NCBI GenBank assembly: GCA_018398765.1
Contig: JAHBMJ010002850.1
Location: 19,469 to 83,468 of the forward strand
Origin: Chromera velia
Taxonomy: Eukaryota; Sar; Chromeraceae
Reading direction: 5' to 3'
DNA: 64,000 bases
The number at the start of each line of letters is the position of its first letter. The stretch's first letter is position 1. The notes beneath the pieces were generated by a model. It saw nothing but the letters and a program-made list of their open reading frames with translations. It searched no databases and was not told where the DNA came from. A program made the translations under genes and the position numbers. Below, piece after piece: positions 34,101-46,189 of the stretch.

Positions 34101-34554
34101 GCCCATGAAGCTCGAGGGGGACAAGGGAGGAGACGGGACGGAGAGTGAGGAGGCAGAGGAGGAGCGGGAGGAAGAGGGAGTCTCGTCTTTCTTCGCAAAT
34201 ACGAGTCCGGTTCGGGTGTTGGTGATGTTTTGTTTCGGGATCTGGAGCTCTCTTTTCTTCCTCAGTGCCATTTCCAGAACGGCCGTTCTTGTTCATCTTC
34301 TCGGGTGGCCGTTAATTGGATTCTACACCTTTCTCCTCCGGCATGCTATCAGGCTGCATCAGAGCGGTACGGGATTTGTTCGTCTGGAGTCGTACTACGT
34401 CTTTTTTGTGGTAGGCTTTGCTGTCCTCAACGTTTTTGCCCTCATCGTTGCGCTGTCCACCCCTCAACTCGCAGCCCTACTGCCTCCTCTCGATCAGTAC
34501 GCGATGGAGAACGCTGAAGGAGGCACAAGTGCGAAAGTTGTCAAAGAGACGTGA
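28832..34554 (+). CDS. Orphan multipass membrane protein (at least 7 exons)
   Basis: I do not recognise a family. Phase-checked exons: 29403-29457, 29677-29815, 30221-30729, 32742-32878, 33198-33396, 33886-34554. A first exon near 28,832-29,000 (MQSYELVHTRSG) is likely, but its donor is not settled. Hydrophobic segments: VFCVFLVLFQLFALVVM, HVIEALAMMTLVFQVV, IFFVGFLGCFVMPFCLVVC, HLFELTLFFLPLTCGPILI, VLVMFCFGIWSSLFFL, AVLVHLLGWPLIGFYTFLL and a last one at VVGFAVLNVFALIVAL. Cytosolic-looking loops are acidic (MDEEEGEGEGG, SEEAEEEREEEG). Motifs such as YEWFPFSG and LDDYAVKFFQSLLPERS may define a lineage-specific family. The 3' splice site at 32,742 follows directly on a 53-unit minisatellite, and the donor at 33,397 is duplicated downstream. 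Confidence 0.75.
29836..29992 (+). repeat. Triplicated 28-base segment with an AGAATTCT insert
   Basis: GTCACAAAGGCACTCGATCA followed by GTGGAATG occurs at 29,836, 29,908 and 29,965. Copies 1 and 2 are separated by an insert that is itself an inverted repeat (GCATTTTCTTTC ... GAAAGAAAATGC) around TCATACAGAATTCTTTCA (29,873-29,890). It lies 20 bases into the intron after the exon ending at 29,815. Confidence 0.92.
31056..31200. repeat. (GAAA)n/(GGAA)n microsatellite
   Basis: A purine tract upstream of the 28-bp minisatellite in the same intron of the orphan membrane protein gene. Confidence 0.95.
31243..32741 (+). repeat. 28-bp minisatellite, 53 full units, ending exactly at a 3' splice site
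   Basis: The unit is ATGTTCCGAAAGCAGCC followed by TTTGTGCCTTC. The first unit starts at 31,243 and the last partial unit at 32,727; the distance of 1,484 is exactly 53 x 28, so no unit has gained or lost a base. Substitutions recur at a few positions (C/G before ATG, TT/CC, TTG/TCT). The final partial unit ends in AAAGCAG, and the next base starts exon LDDYAVKF in phase. The array has no stop in any plus frame, which produces a 28-residue repeat in translation. Confidence 0.95.
33368..33480 (+). repeat. Duplicated exon end and 5' splice site
   Basis: 33,368-33,402 (coding VPLAVGAQ then the GTCAGC donor) recurs at 33,444-33,480 with about four changes (donor GTCGGC), inside the following intron. 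Confidence 0.85.
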
Positions 34555-34713
34555 CAAATACGAAATGGTTTTGCATGTTTGTTGTTGTTGTTGTTGTTGT
34601 TTGAACTCTCTGCCTGGTTGCATTCCAGGTTTCAAGTACCACAGCAGTTGCCGAGGCACTTTCAGCGAGTCTAGGAGCGCGTACCTAAGTAAAACGTGTT
34701 TTCATCACATGTT

Positions 34714-34774
<61 letters not shown>

Positions 34775-34830
34775 GAATGAGTGGTGTGTGAGTGAGTGAG
34801 TGAGTGAGTGGGGTGTGCGTGCGTGCGTGC

Positions 34831-34865
<35 letters not shown>

Positions 34866-34905
34866 TGTGTCAGTGTGTGTCTTTTGCTGTTTGTCTCCCT
34901 CTTTA

Positions 34906-34945
<40 letters not shown>

Positions 34946-36370
34946 CGGTTTGTTTCTGTTAGTCTCTGTATGTGTTTATCTTAGAGTAGAACTTAGTGAA
35001 AGTTTAGAATTACTTGAAGAGTATAGGCCGGGGAGGTTTAATTAATACATGTATACATTTTTGGCCATTTTTTGCTAGATGCCTCAGGTTTGAGGCAATG
35101 CGTCGCTCACTCTTTTCATTTTATACTTTTACTACATATTCAACATAAATTTTGCTTCTATAGTTTTATTATAGAATTATAAGTAAACAGAAAATATACA
35201 TGATCATGCATGATTGTGTTTACTATTTGTTTAGTTACAGTTTAAAACAGATGGTAGAGACTAATAGTTTGAAAGAGCTATTCTAACGTTCATAAGTGTG
35301 CGAGTTCGTGCGCGAGCGACCCTGGAAAGCGTGAAATCCATTTTCTTCTCACACCCGGATGCCCCCCAAACTTTCGATGATTGAGGGTTTTTTCATGCAT
35401 GCCGCGTCCCCATATATGAGAGGTGGATCTAACCTAGTTTGTCGATTTGTTCCGTTTTACGACTACCAGCGACGAAAATAAGCGTAACTTCAATGACCCT
35501 GATACAGCTGATCAGTCACGGCTTCACAATAGGTTGGACAATCAAAAGAGAGAGAAAAAAGACAGAGGGGATGCAGGGCAGAACCTTCGAAACACTTCAG
35601 TTCTTTCATTGAAAAAAGGTTACCCTTTTAATCAGAAAGACTTTAATTGTGCAGAGGTGTATCCCGCACGTCTTCCATCTATTCAAAGAACTCCTGTTTT
35701 AAACACCCCATCAAAACTCTTTCTTTAAACTCAGTTCCCCAAACTTTTCCGATTTATTTGCTTACGCTTTTACCCATCCCTCTTCTGTCTTCTCGCATTG
35801 CCAAAGAAATTCCTTCACTTTCTGGTGCTTTCCGCGGGGCCTTTTTTTGATAAGTACCCCCGGCCCTAGCCCCCGCCCATCCCCGCCCCTGCTATATACG
35901 CTTTCCGATCGAATATCATTCCGCGTTGGCCCCCGCTTCGCTTTCCGGGGCCATGGCCGCCATTCATTTTTCGTGCGTCAAATGCAGGAGCAATTTCTGT
36001 TAAGTGCCCTCATGTGCCCTCTCAGCTTCGCTTTCCCGGCCAACTGCAAGATACTGCAAGTGCATTCGTTTACATATATGGGACATGCACACCAAACCCT
36101 CAATCATCATGCAGTTTATGGCGGGACAAAAATAAGAAGGTGGTTAGTGGAAAGCTGCCACAGTGATATGCCGGGATGCTCTCAACAACGGTGCTCGGAG
36201 ACGGCGCACGTGTCTGTGACAATCTAAAAGAGACCCCTCACAGTCCTGTTGATGTAACCCCACCCGTCCTTGCGGAACAACCGAGCATCGGGGCTGTAGT
36301 GTGCTTCTGTTAAAAGACAGGTGGTTAGTGGGCCCGTCTGCGTGCTTGTTTCTCTTCCTGTCAGCCTCAA
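34555..36370. other. Intergenic region between the orphan membrane gene and MnmE
   Basis: 34,720-34,935 holds CT, GT, GA and GTGA microsatellites; 34,980-35,300 is AT-rich; 35,400-36,300 is mixed. A dispersed repeat with CTCTCAGCTTCGCTTTCC lies near 35,940-36,045. No conserved protein is seen. Confidence 0.5.
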
Positions 36371-38926
36371 ATGTTGCGGTTGTTGTTCCTTCTGCACGTG
36401 TTGTCCCGGCCCCCAATTCCCCTTTCACTGCCCCTGGAGGTCTTGCCCTGCCGAAGAAAAGAATTGGCCTTCCTTGGTAGTGTGAGCAGAGAGGCTGAGG
36501 GGATGACAAGAATGTGCCGGCCCGTCAGGAGAGATCAAAACGAACGCGTCGGAGGAGTGTCGAGAGTAAAACGGAGACGGAGACGCCCGTCTCTGTCTGC
36601 GCCTCTCTCTACGGAGACGGGAACCGAAGACTCTCCCCCCTCCAGCCCCTCTCTGGAAGATCCCACCATCTATGCTCTGTCCAGTGGCCCTGCAGTCAAG
36701 TCTGGAGTTGCGGTCACGCGGATCTCGGGGCCTCGGGCCTTCCTCGTCAGGCAGCTCCTCGTCCGTCCTTGCACGTTGTGTGTACATATGAATATGTACG
36801 TGTCTGTGTACGCTTACATATAAATGTTTGTATGAAGAAATCACTGATGCCCGTGCGTCGGGCTGAGACAAAAAAGGCAGGAAGGACCAGGGAGGAGACA
36901 GACTTTTCGGTATAAACAATTAAGTGTTGGCGCGCGGAATCTTTCTTCTTCCGCCCTCGCAGTGAGCTCCTTTTTGTTTTCCACTGCGCGTTCAATTTCC
37001 GCATTCTCTCTTGCTCTCGCTCTTTCTCCCCCCTCCCCCTGTCTGCCTCATGCTTGTCAAAAAAAAAGAAAAGAAGAAGAACCCCCCCCCCCCCCCCCCC
37101 CCCTCTCTCTCTCTCTGTGCGTGTGTGGAATCAATCTGTTTGCATGCCCTGCAGGTGGGTGCCCAAAGTGTGAGGGAGAGCCTCCTGGGGTCGGTCGCTG
37201 TGCCCTCTGGTGCGGGGCAGACCGTCTCCTCTCAGGCTCCTCACTCGGGTCTTGTTCATTCCCCGTCTCCGTCTCCTCTGCTGAAGTTAACAGAAGACGC
37301 CCAGACAAACGCAGAGACAGAAACGCTGAAGGAGACGGTAGACCGCCGGGCACAGCTGAGGAGGCTATACGATCCTCTGACGGGGGAGGAGATTGACCAC
37401 TGTCTGGTTCTCTTCTTCAGGTCTGTCTGGGTGAACAAATGCGTTAATTCGAAAGTGACATGAAGGATTCTTTGCTTCCTTGGATCCCTCAGAAAGAATT
37501 AACATCTTGCCGGAAGGAATTTTTTCTTCGTGAGCTCTTCATCACTGGTCCGACACAGGACGGACAGCTGACCTCGTTCGAATGAAAGTCATAAACCAAC
37601 TCTTTCTTCTGCTTCTTCTTCTTCTTCTCCTTCTTCGTTTCTTTCAGGGGTCCTCGGAGCTTCACTGGAGAGGATGTGCTGGAGCTGCACACCCATGGCA
37701 GCCGGGGCGTAGTGCAGGGACTTTTTGGGGCTCTGAGGGGGATTGACGAGATCCTCCAGACGCAGGGAGAGGGAGGGGGGGGGCGGTTGAGGCCTGCAGA
37801 AAGGGGGGAGTTCACCAGGAGAGCTTTCGAGAATGGAAAGATGAGACTGACGGAGGTGGAGGGCCTGGCAGATCTTCTAGACTCTCAGACAGCGGAGCAA
37901 CGACGTCAAGCACTCAGACAGGTAGGCAGATCTTCTAGACTCTCAGACAGCGGAGCAACGACGTCAAGCACTCAGACAGGTTGGCAAGCAGCCTGTTTTT
38001 TTGCTTTGCTTTGCTCGCTTCTCTTGTGTCACTGAATTGATGCATGCATGAATGCATGTGAGGGCATGATCGAAAAATGAAGAATATCGCTAGTCAATGG
38101 AGAAACGACCAGAGGGACTCGGACGACTTTCATCTAGTGACTTGCTTGACTTATCTTGAGGAGAATGGCACCGGCTGGAATTTGAGGAAATCTTTCTCGA
38201 TCGCCTTGCGCACTCCATTACGCCCTCTTGAGGGCAAAGAGAGATTGCGTCCCCCTGTGCATTCACACTGGATCATTTCTTTCTGTTCGTGTACAAGAAG
38301 AACGAAAGGGAATTGAAGAAATAAAGAGGCGCAAGAAATGAACGAGAGGAAGGGATGCGCTCAATCTGTCTTCTGTCCTTCCTGTCTTGAGCCTTCAGCC
38401 AAAGCAATTAGCATATTTGACATCAAAAAAGATGGAAGAAGACTCAACCATTACCCCCGAGGATGCCCCCCCTGCGTCCCTCCCTCCCCCCCTCCCTCCC
38501 CCCCTCCCTGCTTGCCTTTTTCCTCTTCTTCTGCTGCCTTTGTTTCAACCAAACCAGTTCGTCACCTCCAACTTCCTTCCTCCACTTTGTCCGCTTCGCA
38601 GATGGACGGCGTGTTCGCGCGTCGCGTGGATGAATGGCGTTCCCGTGTGGTCTCTGGTCTTGCTGCCCTGGAGGCTGTGGTTGACTTCGGAGACGACGAC
38701 ACAGTGGACCTTCAGGGAGATGAGACCCTTAAGGTGGGGGGGTGGGGGGGCGGGAGAAGAGAAAGAGGATTTTTGGAGATTTGTTTCTGAGATTTGCTGT
38801 CTTTCTCTCTCTCTCTCTCTCTGACTGACTGCACCCACCTGCCAATCACAACCGTTGCCCAACCCATCGCGCTGTCGTTCTTGCAGCGTGAACGACGCCG
38901 CGCGCGCGCGCGGCGCGCGCGTGTGT

Positions 38927-38962
<36 letters not shown>

Positions 38963-39995
38963 AGAGTGCGAAAAAATCTGGGGTCACTTCTTCGTGAGTT
39001 GCAACGCTTCCTTGAGGACCGACGGTGGGGGGGTTGCTTGTTTGGGGCCATCTTTTTTATCTTTCTTGGTTGCTTGTTGGGTGGCGTTTCTGTACCGGTG
39101 AAGAGACCGCAAAAAAGCTTTCGCAAAATCATTCTTTCCGGAGATATGAACAAAAGTGTCCCCGCTTGGCACTCAGAGTGTCCCTCTCCCTCTCTGACGA
39201 GACCCTCGCTCGCTTTCTTCTTTTTCCCTTTCTTTTCTTCTGCTAAGCTGTGGTGCATGCACGTCGACTTCTCACCTGTGTGTGTTGTTCAGGGCCGGGG
39301 AGATCGTCAGACAGGGCCTGAGAGTCTGCTTGGTGGGACCTCCAAATGCAGGCACGTCACGTCGGTCAGGCAGGCAGTAAGAATGTTGTCAAGTTGACTT
39401 TTCCACTCATCTCTGTTCTGCCTTTCAGGGATAGAAAAAAGTGGTGCCATGAGCTTCTTGCTTCTCTCTGTCTGCCTCTCCCGCACAGCCATACAAAGCA
39501 GCTTTTTCTCTCTCATTCACAACAGGTCCTCCCTCGTTGTGTCCGTCGACTGCTGAACCCACACATAATTAATTTCCCTCAAAGGACAGGACCCATGATT
39601 CCCCTAGAGGACAAAGCCATCCGAGAGAGAGAGTGCATGCGTTCTCCTCCTGAGATCTAACGGCTTCCTTCGCCTTTGTTTCCCAACACCGTTCGTTCGA
39701 TTCCTTCTGAAAGTGTATTTATTCATTGTGACTGCTTCGCTTCCTTCCGTGCAGGGAAAAGCTCTCTGTTGAACAGACTCGCCCAGAGGGAGGCGGCCAT
39801 TGTCTCGCCCATAGCAGGTCGGTCGGTTTGCCCCCCCCTCTCTCACAGACACACACGCACACACACACACGCACACACACACACACATACATACATATAT
39901 GCATATATAAGCCTATATATATACACACACACATGCTCCCGCGCTGTCACATATTCTGCTGTTTCTGCGTGTACCTCTCTGTTTTCCCACATGAG

Positions 39996-40032
<37 letters not shown>

Positions 40033-40533
40033 CACTCATGTATGTACGTGTGCGTGCGTGTGTTTCACACACTTTCCTCCGGTCTCTCTCACACTGACTT
40101 GGAGGTCCCGCGATTGGCCCTCCCTCCCTCCTCTCGCATGCAGACAGACAGAGAGACAGATTGTTGATTCCATTCCCCTCCCTCCCTCCCTGCATGGTCA
40201 GCTGACCACATTTGACCTTTCCCTCTCGGTCCATTTCACACATTCATTCATTATCCTCAGCTGGCGTGCCGAGAGGTGAAGGACAAGCGCTTCCTTCCTT
40301 TTTGTTCTGTCTTCCTTTGATCTGTTCATTCGATCATCTGTCACCTCGATCTTTCTGCTTCTTTCTCCGCTTGTTTCAACCAACTACTTCCACAGGGACA
40401 ACGAGAGACGTGTTGGAAGTGCAACTGGACGTGGCGGGATTCGCGGCCGTCGTGTCGGACACTGCGGGCCTTAGGGAACGGGGGGGGGGAAGCGAGAAGG
40501 GTCTGTCTCTCTCTCACTGTTTGTTTGTTTGTT

Positions 40534-40573
<40 letters not shown>

Positions 40574-42740
40574 TGTGTTTGTGTCCCTCTAGCTGTCTCT
40601 CATCACGTCTGTATGTATCTGGATGTGTACTGGCTGTGCGCGCGAGAGAGGGTGTCAGACAGATAAATGTCCTTCCTTTTTTTCTCCCTTGATCTTTTGC
40701 ATCAAGAGGTCTCCTTCATCATGCCCTTTCTCTCCGCCGACTCAATTCCCGTTTGTGTGCGTGTGTGTGTGTCGCTTCCTTTTTCTGTCTCTTGCTCGGG
40801 ATCTTTTCCTTCGCACCTGCCCCCTTCGATGCGAAAGACAGAATGCTTCCTTGACATTCCATTCTGAACGCTTCCTTGAAATTCCATTCTGCAGAGGGCA
40901 CAGAAGAGGTCGGGATCATCGAGCAAGAGGGCATGCGCAGTGTGTCTGTCTCTCTGTATGTATCTCTGTATGCGTATTGTCTCTGTATGTGTGTCTGTAT
41001 TGTCTTTCTGCATGCAGAGGGCACAGAAGAGGTCGGGATCATCGAGCAAGAGGGCATGCGCAGAGCGCGAGAGGTCGCCAGTCGCGCTGACGTGTTGGTG
41101 CTCGTTTTGGACTCTTCTTCTCCTTCCCTTGCATGGGGTGGGAATCAAACAGAGCTTTCGGAAGGGGACCAAGGACTGTCGGTTAGAGAGGCGGACGACC
41201 TCTTTGCGTCGAATCTTGGTGCAGAGCGTTTGGTTGTTCTGAATAAGAGGGACCTTCTGGGAGGCAGCAGAAAGAGGGAAGAGGATGTCCAGGCAGTAGC
41301 TGCAGATTTGATGAGTCGAGATCAGACGGAGAGGAGGGAAACGAGAGCTGAGGATGAGGGAGTGGTATGGTCCAATTGTCTCAATGATGAAGGTGTGAGT
41401 GGATTTGTGGAGATGCTAGAGAAGAAAATTCGAAGAAGACTCCAGAGGCAGAAGGAGGGGGACGAGGGAGGCACTCTGATCACTCGAGAGAGGCATCGAG
41501 TCTGTCTGACAGAGTGTGCAGGCGCTCTTGAGGCGTTTTTAGGTCGGTTAGCAAAGGAATCGAAGTGAAGGGAATAGGGGAAAGAGTAGATCGGTCAGTG
41601 AGGAAGCGTCTGGGAGCGTCGCTGGATCGAGGGGAGGTTTGCTGCCTGCCCTCTAATGTTTGCCTTGTGTTGCCTGCCGTTAGGGCTGTCTGTGTCTCTG
41701 TGTTTTGGAGTCTCTCCCTTTCGTCAGTCTTCCCTGCAATTGTTTTGTCTTACTTGAGCTGTGTGTAGCGGCTGGCTGCTGAAAATGCATGCGTGCCTGT
41801 TTGTTTGTTTGTTTTTCTGGGGGGTTATATGTCTGCTTGTCTGTCTGTCTCGTTATCTCCTTGTCTGGCCGTCTCAGGCAATGTTCATACAAAAGACAGA
41901 CACAAGGGGAATGTACCAATAATTACAAGATACTTCGTTCTGTCTGTCTCCTTTCACCATTTTTTTTTACTTTTTCTAGGCGTCTCATGAACAAACGTTT
42001 GGTCTCTGCTCATTCACGTTTTGGATCGTCCTTCTTGACTGATGGTTCTCTTGCTGTGTGTTCCTTCTGTTGATGTCTCTTGGTCTGTCTGTTTCCAGTC
42101 TCTGCCCTTCCCGGCCCTTCCCCGCCCCCCCCCACCTCCCATGCATGCCCCAATTTTGGCCGGACTGTTACAGATCTCTAGAGACCGGCAGGCCTGCTGT
42201 CTGACGTACTGAATTAATTCTCTTCTCCCCGCATGCAGACGCGTTGGAGAGTGGGGGCCTTGACATTGCAGCTGAAGAGCTCAGGTGAGCTAGCTCGACC
42301 TGTTTCTTGTCTGTCTTCATACGGAACGGTTGGAAGGAAGAAAACCCTGTTAGTGAGTATCTCACCGGGTCCTTATTCCACAAACAGGCGTTTCTGGTTC
42401 CTTCCACTGTTCGCCGGCTCAGTGGGCGAAGGCAGACTCTCAGACAAGGGAAGAGATTTTTGTGTGTTCTTAGCCTCTCGGAAGGAAAGGAAGACAGAGG
42501 GGGAAGAGGGAGGGAGAGAGAGGGAGGGGGAGGGAGAGAGAGAAAGAGAGATAGAAAGGTGTTTTTTCAAGACAACATTTTGCTCTCCTACTTTGTATGA
42601 CCATGTTTGTTTCGCTTACGCTTCTGTTGTTTTTTTTTTCGTTCAGGTACGCCGCCCGAGTGCTCGGTAGTCTGGGAGGAGAAATCGATTCCGAAGAGAT
42701 TTTAGACATCGTTTTCAGGGACTTCTGTATCGGAAAGTGA
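36371..42740 (+). CDS. mnmE: MnmE/TrmE tRNA modification GTPase (11 exons, 678 residues)
   Basis: With MnmG it installs the 5-carboxymethylaminomethyl group on wobble uridine of tRNAs; in eukaryotes it acts in mitochondria (MSS1/GTPBP3) or plastids. Exons: 36371-36781, 37155-37420, 37648-37921, 38602-38733, 38963-39024, 39293-39351, 39755-39817, 40396-40500, 41018-41542, 42239-42284, 42647-42740; the total is an exact number of codons. Motifs: [20 protein letters not shown] and [20 protein letters not shown] (folate-binding N domain), [13 protein letters not shown]1 [14 protein letters not shown]2 GTTRD, G3 DTAGLRE, G4 NKRD, and the C-terminal FCIGK with the family Cys. About 90 N-terminal residues precede the domain and start [11 protein letters not shown], signal-like, which suggests organelle import. 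Exon 6 ends at a GC donor in the middle of the P-loop. Two splice junctions are duplicated. Confidence 0.95.
37867..37981 (+). repeat. Tandem duplication of the MnmE exon 3 5' splice site
   Basis: A 57-base segment (GGCAGATCTTCTAGACTCTC through CAGACAGGT) occurs at 37,867-37,923 and again at 37,925-37,981, a period of 58. Both copies end CAGACAG followed by GT (GTAGGC and GTTGGC). The first donor keeps the frame; the second would add 58 bases and shift it. Confidence 0.93.
39351..39354 (+). other. GC-AG intron in the P-loop of MnmE
   Basis: The invariant G1 motif (PNAGKSSL) can only be read if exon 6 ends ...AATGCAG and the intron begins GCACGT. The next GT is 4 bases further on and breaks the frame. 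This is the one non-GT donor among the phase-checked introns. Confidence 0.8.
40891..41063 (+). repeat. Duplication of the MnmE exon 9 3' splice site and exon start
   Basis: Fifty bases (GCAG then AGGGCACAGAAGAGGTCGGG and on to GCATGCGCAG) are identical at 40,891-40,940 and 41,014-41,063. The functional exon continues from the second copy. The first copy is followed by GTGTGT and could be spliced as a small cassette. Just upstream, GCTTCCTTGA plus MATTCCATTCTG is itself doubled. Confidence 0.93.
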
Positions 42741-44398
42741 ATTAATTCAATGGTTTGCCTCAAATAATTGTAAGCAAAGCCGAACTTTATGTAACTTATG
42801 TGGATAACTACTAGTAGGTGGATAAATGGGTAGAATTAACAATTTTAATAATTATTTCTGACAGGTTTGTTTTACTAGTAGGTTTTGTTTTGTATTACCT
42901 TTTGAAAAAATGATGCCGAACGCTAGATGCCTATAGAGGCCGATGGCGATAGTGCCTACATGATAATATTGATGATAAAATACGTAGTTTTTAGTATTTT
43001 TGTTTTTTAATGAACAAAGTCTTCAATCTAGTCTTCAATCTAACTGATCTCAGCCAAGTTTAAATAAGTGATTTAGTGGTGCCCTTGAGCACTGTCGCCG
43101 TTTTGTCTTGTAGAGGTCGCCCCCGCAAATGGCAGAGGGGTGTGCCCCATCACTGAGGCTCAGACATGCTCAGACCACACCCCGTGGCCCACCTAGAATT
43201 TCTTCCAGACCGTTTTTAATCAACCTTTTTGTTATACACACGCGGCTTCAGCCTTTGCATATGACGTTCTTTACACTTTACGTTTCTTTATTCACCAGAA
43301 AAGGCACGATCGTCGATTCATTATCACTCACATGACAAGATCAAGATCAAAAACCTCTTCATAGTTGCTTTTTTTGCTGACTTAACAAAATTTTAATGGG
43401 ATAAAAAAGAGAATAGATGAACATCAGGAAAGTAAGAGAAACGAGATTGAAAGATTTAGTTTCTTTTGTTTATCTGTCTGTCTGTCTTCCATCCATCTGA
43501 GGGGGGCGATTGTTCTTTGTTCCTTTTTTTTAAAGGAGCGATGGGCTTTGATACTCCTCTCTCTTCTGGTTGGGTCGGACTCCCTACTTTTTTGATTGCA
43601 CACTCAGTGATTGGCGACTCAATGATAAACAAAGATCTGCTAAAAGAAAGAGATCATAACATATCATAACCATCCCTAAAAGTTCTTAGGCCTTCATACT
43701 GAGCTTCCAATCGGTTCACCTTTCTTTTCCCCTTTCCGTATTTGGGCCAAGTAGGCTTGAAGTAGCGAAACCCTTCTCTTCTTATTGGATCTCTTCTTTT
43801 TCCTTTCTTCCACTTAAGATGAGGCCCTCATGTTGATGCTACTTGTTCTAGTACTTGTGGCTACTTGAGCTAACTAAGCCTTAATTTAGTTATAAATTAA
43901 ACTTATAATTGAAATAAAATGAAAGTAAATTAAACATATGTTAAGCGGTTTAATTAAGCCTAGCTAATATCTGCTATGTTGAAGTTTCTCAACTTTTTAC
44001 ATACTACATAGCACTTTTAACGTTTTTCTATAAAAGCTATAGGATTTCAATAGATCTCATACTGTATGCTAGTCTGTATATGTGGTATAAATAGTTGAAC
44101 CGGCAATAACCGGTGGTTCCATTTCTTAAATGAGTCGAATCTAAAGTCCTTGACAGTTTAGGCTATATAATCTACTAAATAATGTAGCATTAATTTTGTA
44201 CATCTTCTTATAATTTAGATAGATTCAGAAAAAAAAAATGAAATAATATATGAAAACGCCAAATATCTAGCCCAATTTTCTATTCCTAGTTCTATTCACT
44301 TTGTTTATCATGGCCTTCGCCAAGTGATTATTGTAGACTAACTGCCAGTGATAATGGAATCAACCATTTCGATGGTCATGATGGATTGATTCTTCACT
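42741..44398. other. AT-rich intergenic block
   Basis: AT-rich, without CT/GT microsatellites except short tracts at 43,470-43,490. It separates the convergent MnmE gene and the orphan membrane gene. Nothing recognisable is seen. Confidence 0.55.
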
Positions 44399-46004
44399 TC
44401 ACTTCCTGATCTCTCCACCCCTCACGTCTCCTTCAGGTCCCTCCACTCTCAATTCTCCGACTCCCTTCAGAGGACCCTCAGGCTGCTGCCCTTTCTGCTG
44501 TCGGACTTCCTGTCTAGGCCGATCCCCTGCCCTCTGAGTCTCCTCAGGGCTCGGGGGGGGAAGGCCCCAAAAGCCGATGTAGCTCTCAGCCACGTACCGG
44601 CAGGGGTCTTTTTCCTCAAGCTCGGGGCTCGGTGCTTCCCACAGATGGCGCCATTTTTGGACAATGTACAGAGGTTCTTTTTCGTCGCTGTTGCCTGCAA
44701 GGGATCTCAAGGTCCAACCGGAATTGACGATGTTGTTGCCCATCCATTCGTCAAAGTTTGTCAGCAGATGAACAGCCATCAGGTTGAGCACGCAGTCGAG
44801 CAGACTCTCTGACATCGTATTGATGGCTAGCGTCGCAAAGCCGCATAACACGCCTTGCAGCTTCTCGGTCTTCCCTCCTCTGACGATGTTCTCGTGGGCC
44901 CACTCGACCTCTACAGGCTCTCCCAGTCTCCTTTGGATGACCGCGTAGTCGTTGTACAGCTGAAGGTAGTTTTGGTAAACCTGCAATTAAGGAATTTGCA
45001 TGTGTACGCTTTTTTAATTCTGACCTCTAAAGTGAATTTAAGCCGCAAACTGGGCGGGTACGACTGCTAGCAAGCACTTGTGTTCTCCTGGCGAGGAAAC
45101 TTCTACGACCTCTTACAGTCTGAAAGCATGCCCATGCATGTGCAGTGTACACTCTTAGATGAAAAGCTTTTGCCCATCCATCGGGTAGGCGGCGACAGGG
45201 GGGCGACTGAACTTGTCTCCCTGAAGGACTCTCATTATGCAGCCCGACAGTCTAAATCAATGCGACAGTATAGCTCATGAATTCAAGAATAACTCCGTGT
45301 GGTGAGATGAAGTGATCGATGCAGGACGCAAATGGGTTAGGGCGTAAGGAGAAGTAATCAATACAGGCGCTGGCCAAGGTCTCAATGCAAGTAGCACACG
45401 ATGGCTCTCGCGCAAGGCACCGACACACTTGAGTGATGTATCTGTCCAGCGGTTCTCCATGCGACGATGTCAGATGTCCTCTGAGCTCGATACTCTCATC
45501 CGCAGCTAGCTGCCTGCCTGCCTGCCTGACTGACTGACTGGCTGACTGACTGATTGACTGACTGACTGGCTGACTGACTGTTAGTGACTGACTGACTGAC
45601 TGACTGACCAGGTTGTAGCGCTCGCCGAAACCCATCAGCATCATAACCGGGAGTGCGATGAAGATTCGGAGGCCAAAGAGGAGCCAGAAGCTCTGTCGCA
45701 CCGTCAGCGTCCCCAGCACGTAGTCGTCCCCGGTCTCTTCCAACTCCGCGAGGCGTGCAGCAAAGGAGAACGATTGCTCGACCAGAATAACGAACAGGTA
45801 AAAGATAGTGAAGAACCACCCACAGGCTGTGAAGGAAGTGTACCCGGAATAAGATGCTTTGAATTTAAGAAACGCACGCATCTCAGCTTCGTTTGACAGG
45901 TCTTCGGCCTTCTGCTTGAGCCCCACTCGGAGGCTCGCAGCAATTGTACGCAGCATGCGGACATGAGGCTCACACAGACGGTCCCCTTTCCTCCACCTCA
46001 GCAA
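44399..46004 (-). CDS. Orphan membrane protein (at least 3 exons, N-terminus uncertain)
   Basis: I do not recognise a family. The first visible exon runs from about 46,004 (or further upstream) to 45,609 and encodes KFKASYSGYTSFTACGWFF, the membrane segment FFTIFYLFVILVEQSFSFAA and a second one at RQSFWLLFGLRIFIALPVMM; it ends GERYNL at a GTCAGT donor beside a (CTGA)n tract. The second exon (from about 45,512 down to about 45,250) encodes LAADESIELRGHL, RYITQVCRCLAREPSC and further Cys-rich sequence; phases agree. The last exon is 44,981-44,399, from VYQNYLQLYNDYAVIQ to the stop, with MSESLLDCVLNLMAVHLL and a charged tail. Upstream, an acidic frame between 46,060 and 46,190 (EEEIVDEELQQEEPKGNEAA) could be the true N-terminal exon, but I cannot place a donor. 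Confidence 0.6.
45515..45608. repeat. (CTGA)n microsatellite
   Basis: Fills the intron of the orphan membrane gene and starts at its GTCAGT donor, like the DUF4139 intron at 9,484. Confidence 0.9.
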
Positions 46005-46189
46005 CTTTGCCCCAGGATTCGGGGGGCGGTCGGGTCTTATATATCGGCTTCCTCTTTGGCGGCGTGGGGTGCTGCTTCATTGCCCTTGGGCTCTTCTTGC
46101 TGCAGCTCTTCGTCCACGATCTCTTCTTCTGGGGGTGCTGGGGGGTTCTGTTCCTCGATCGCACCCTGAAGACCGTCTTCAACTTTTAG

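Noticed and set aside
38602-38733. ATG at the start of MnmE exon 4 as an alternative start codon
   Set aside because: It is the in-phase continuation of the folate-binding domain; starting there would remove the N-terminal domain.
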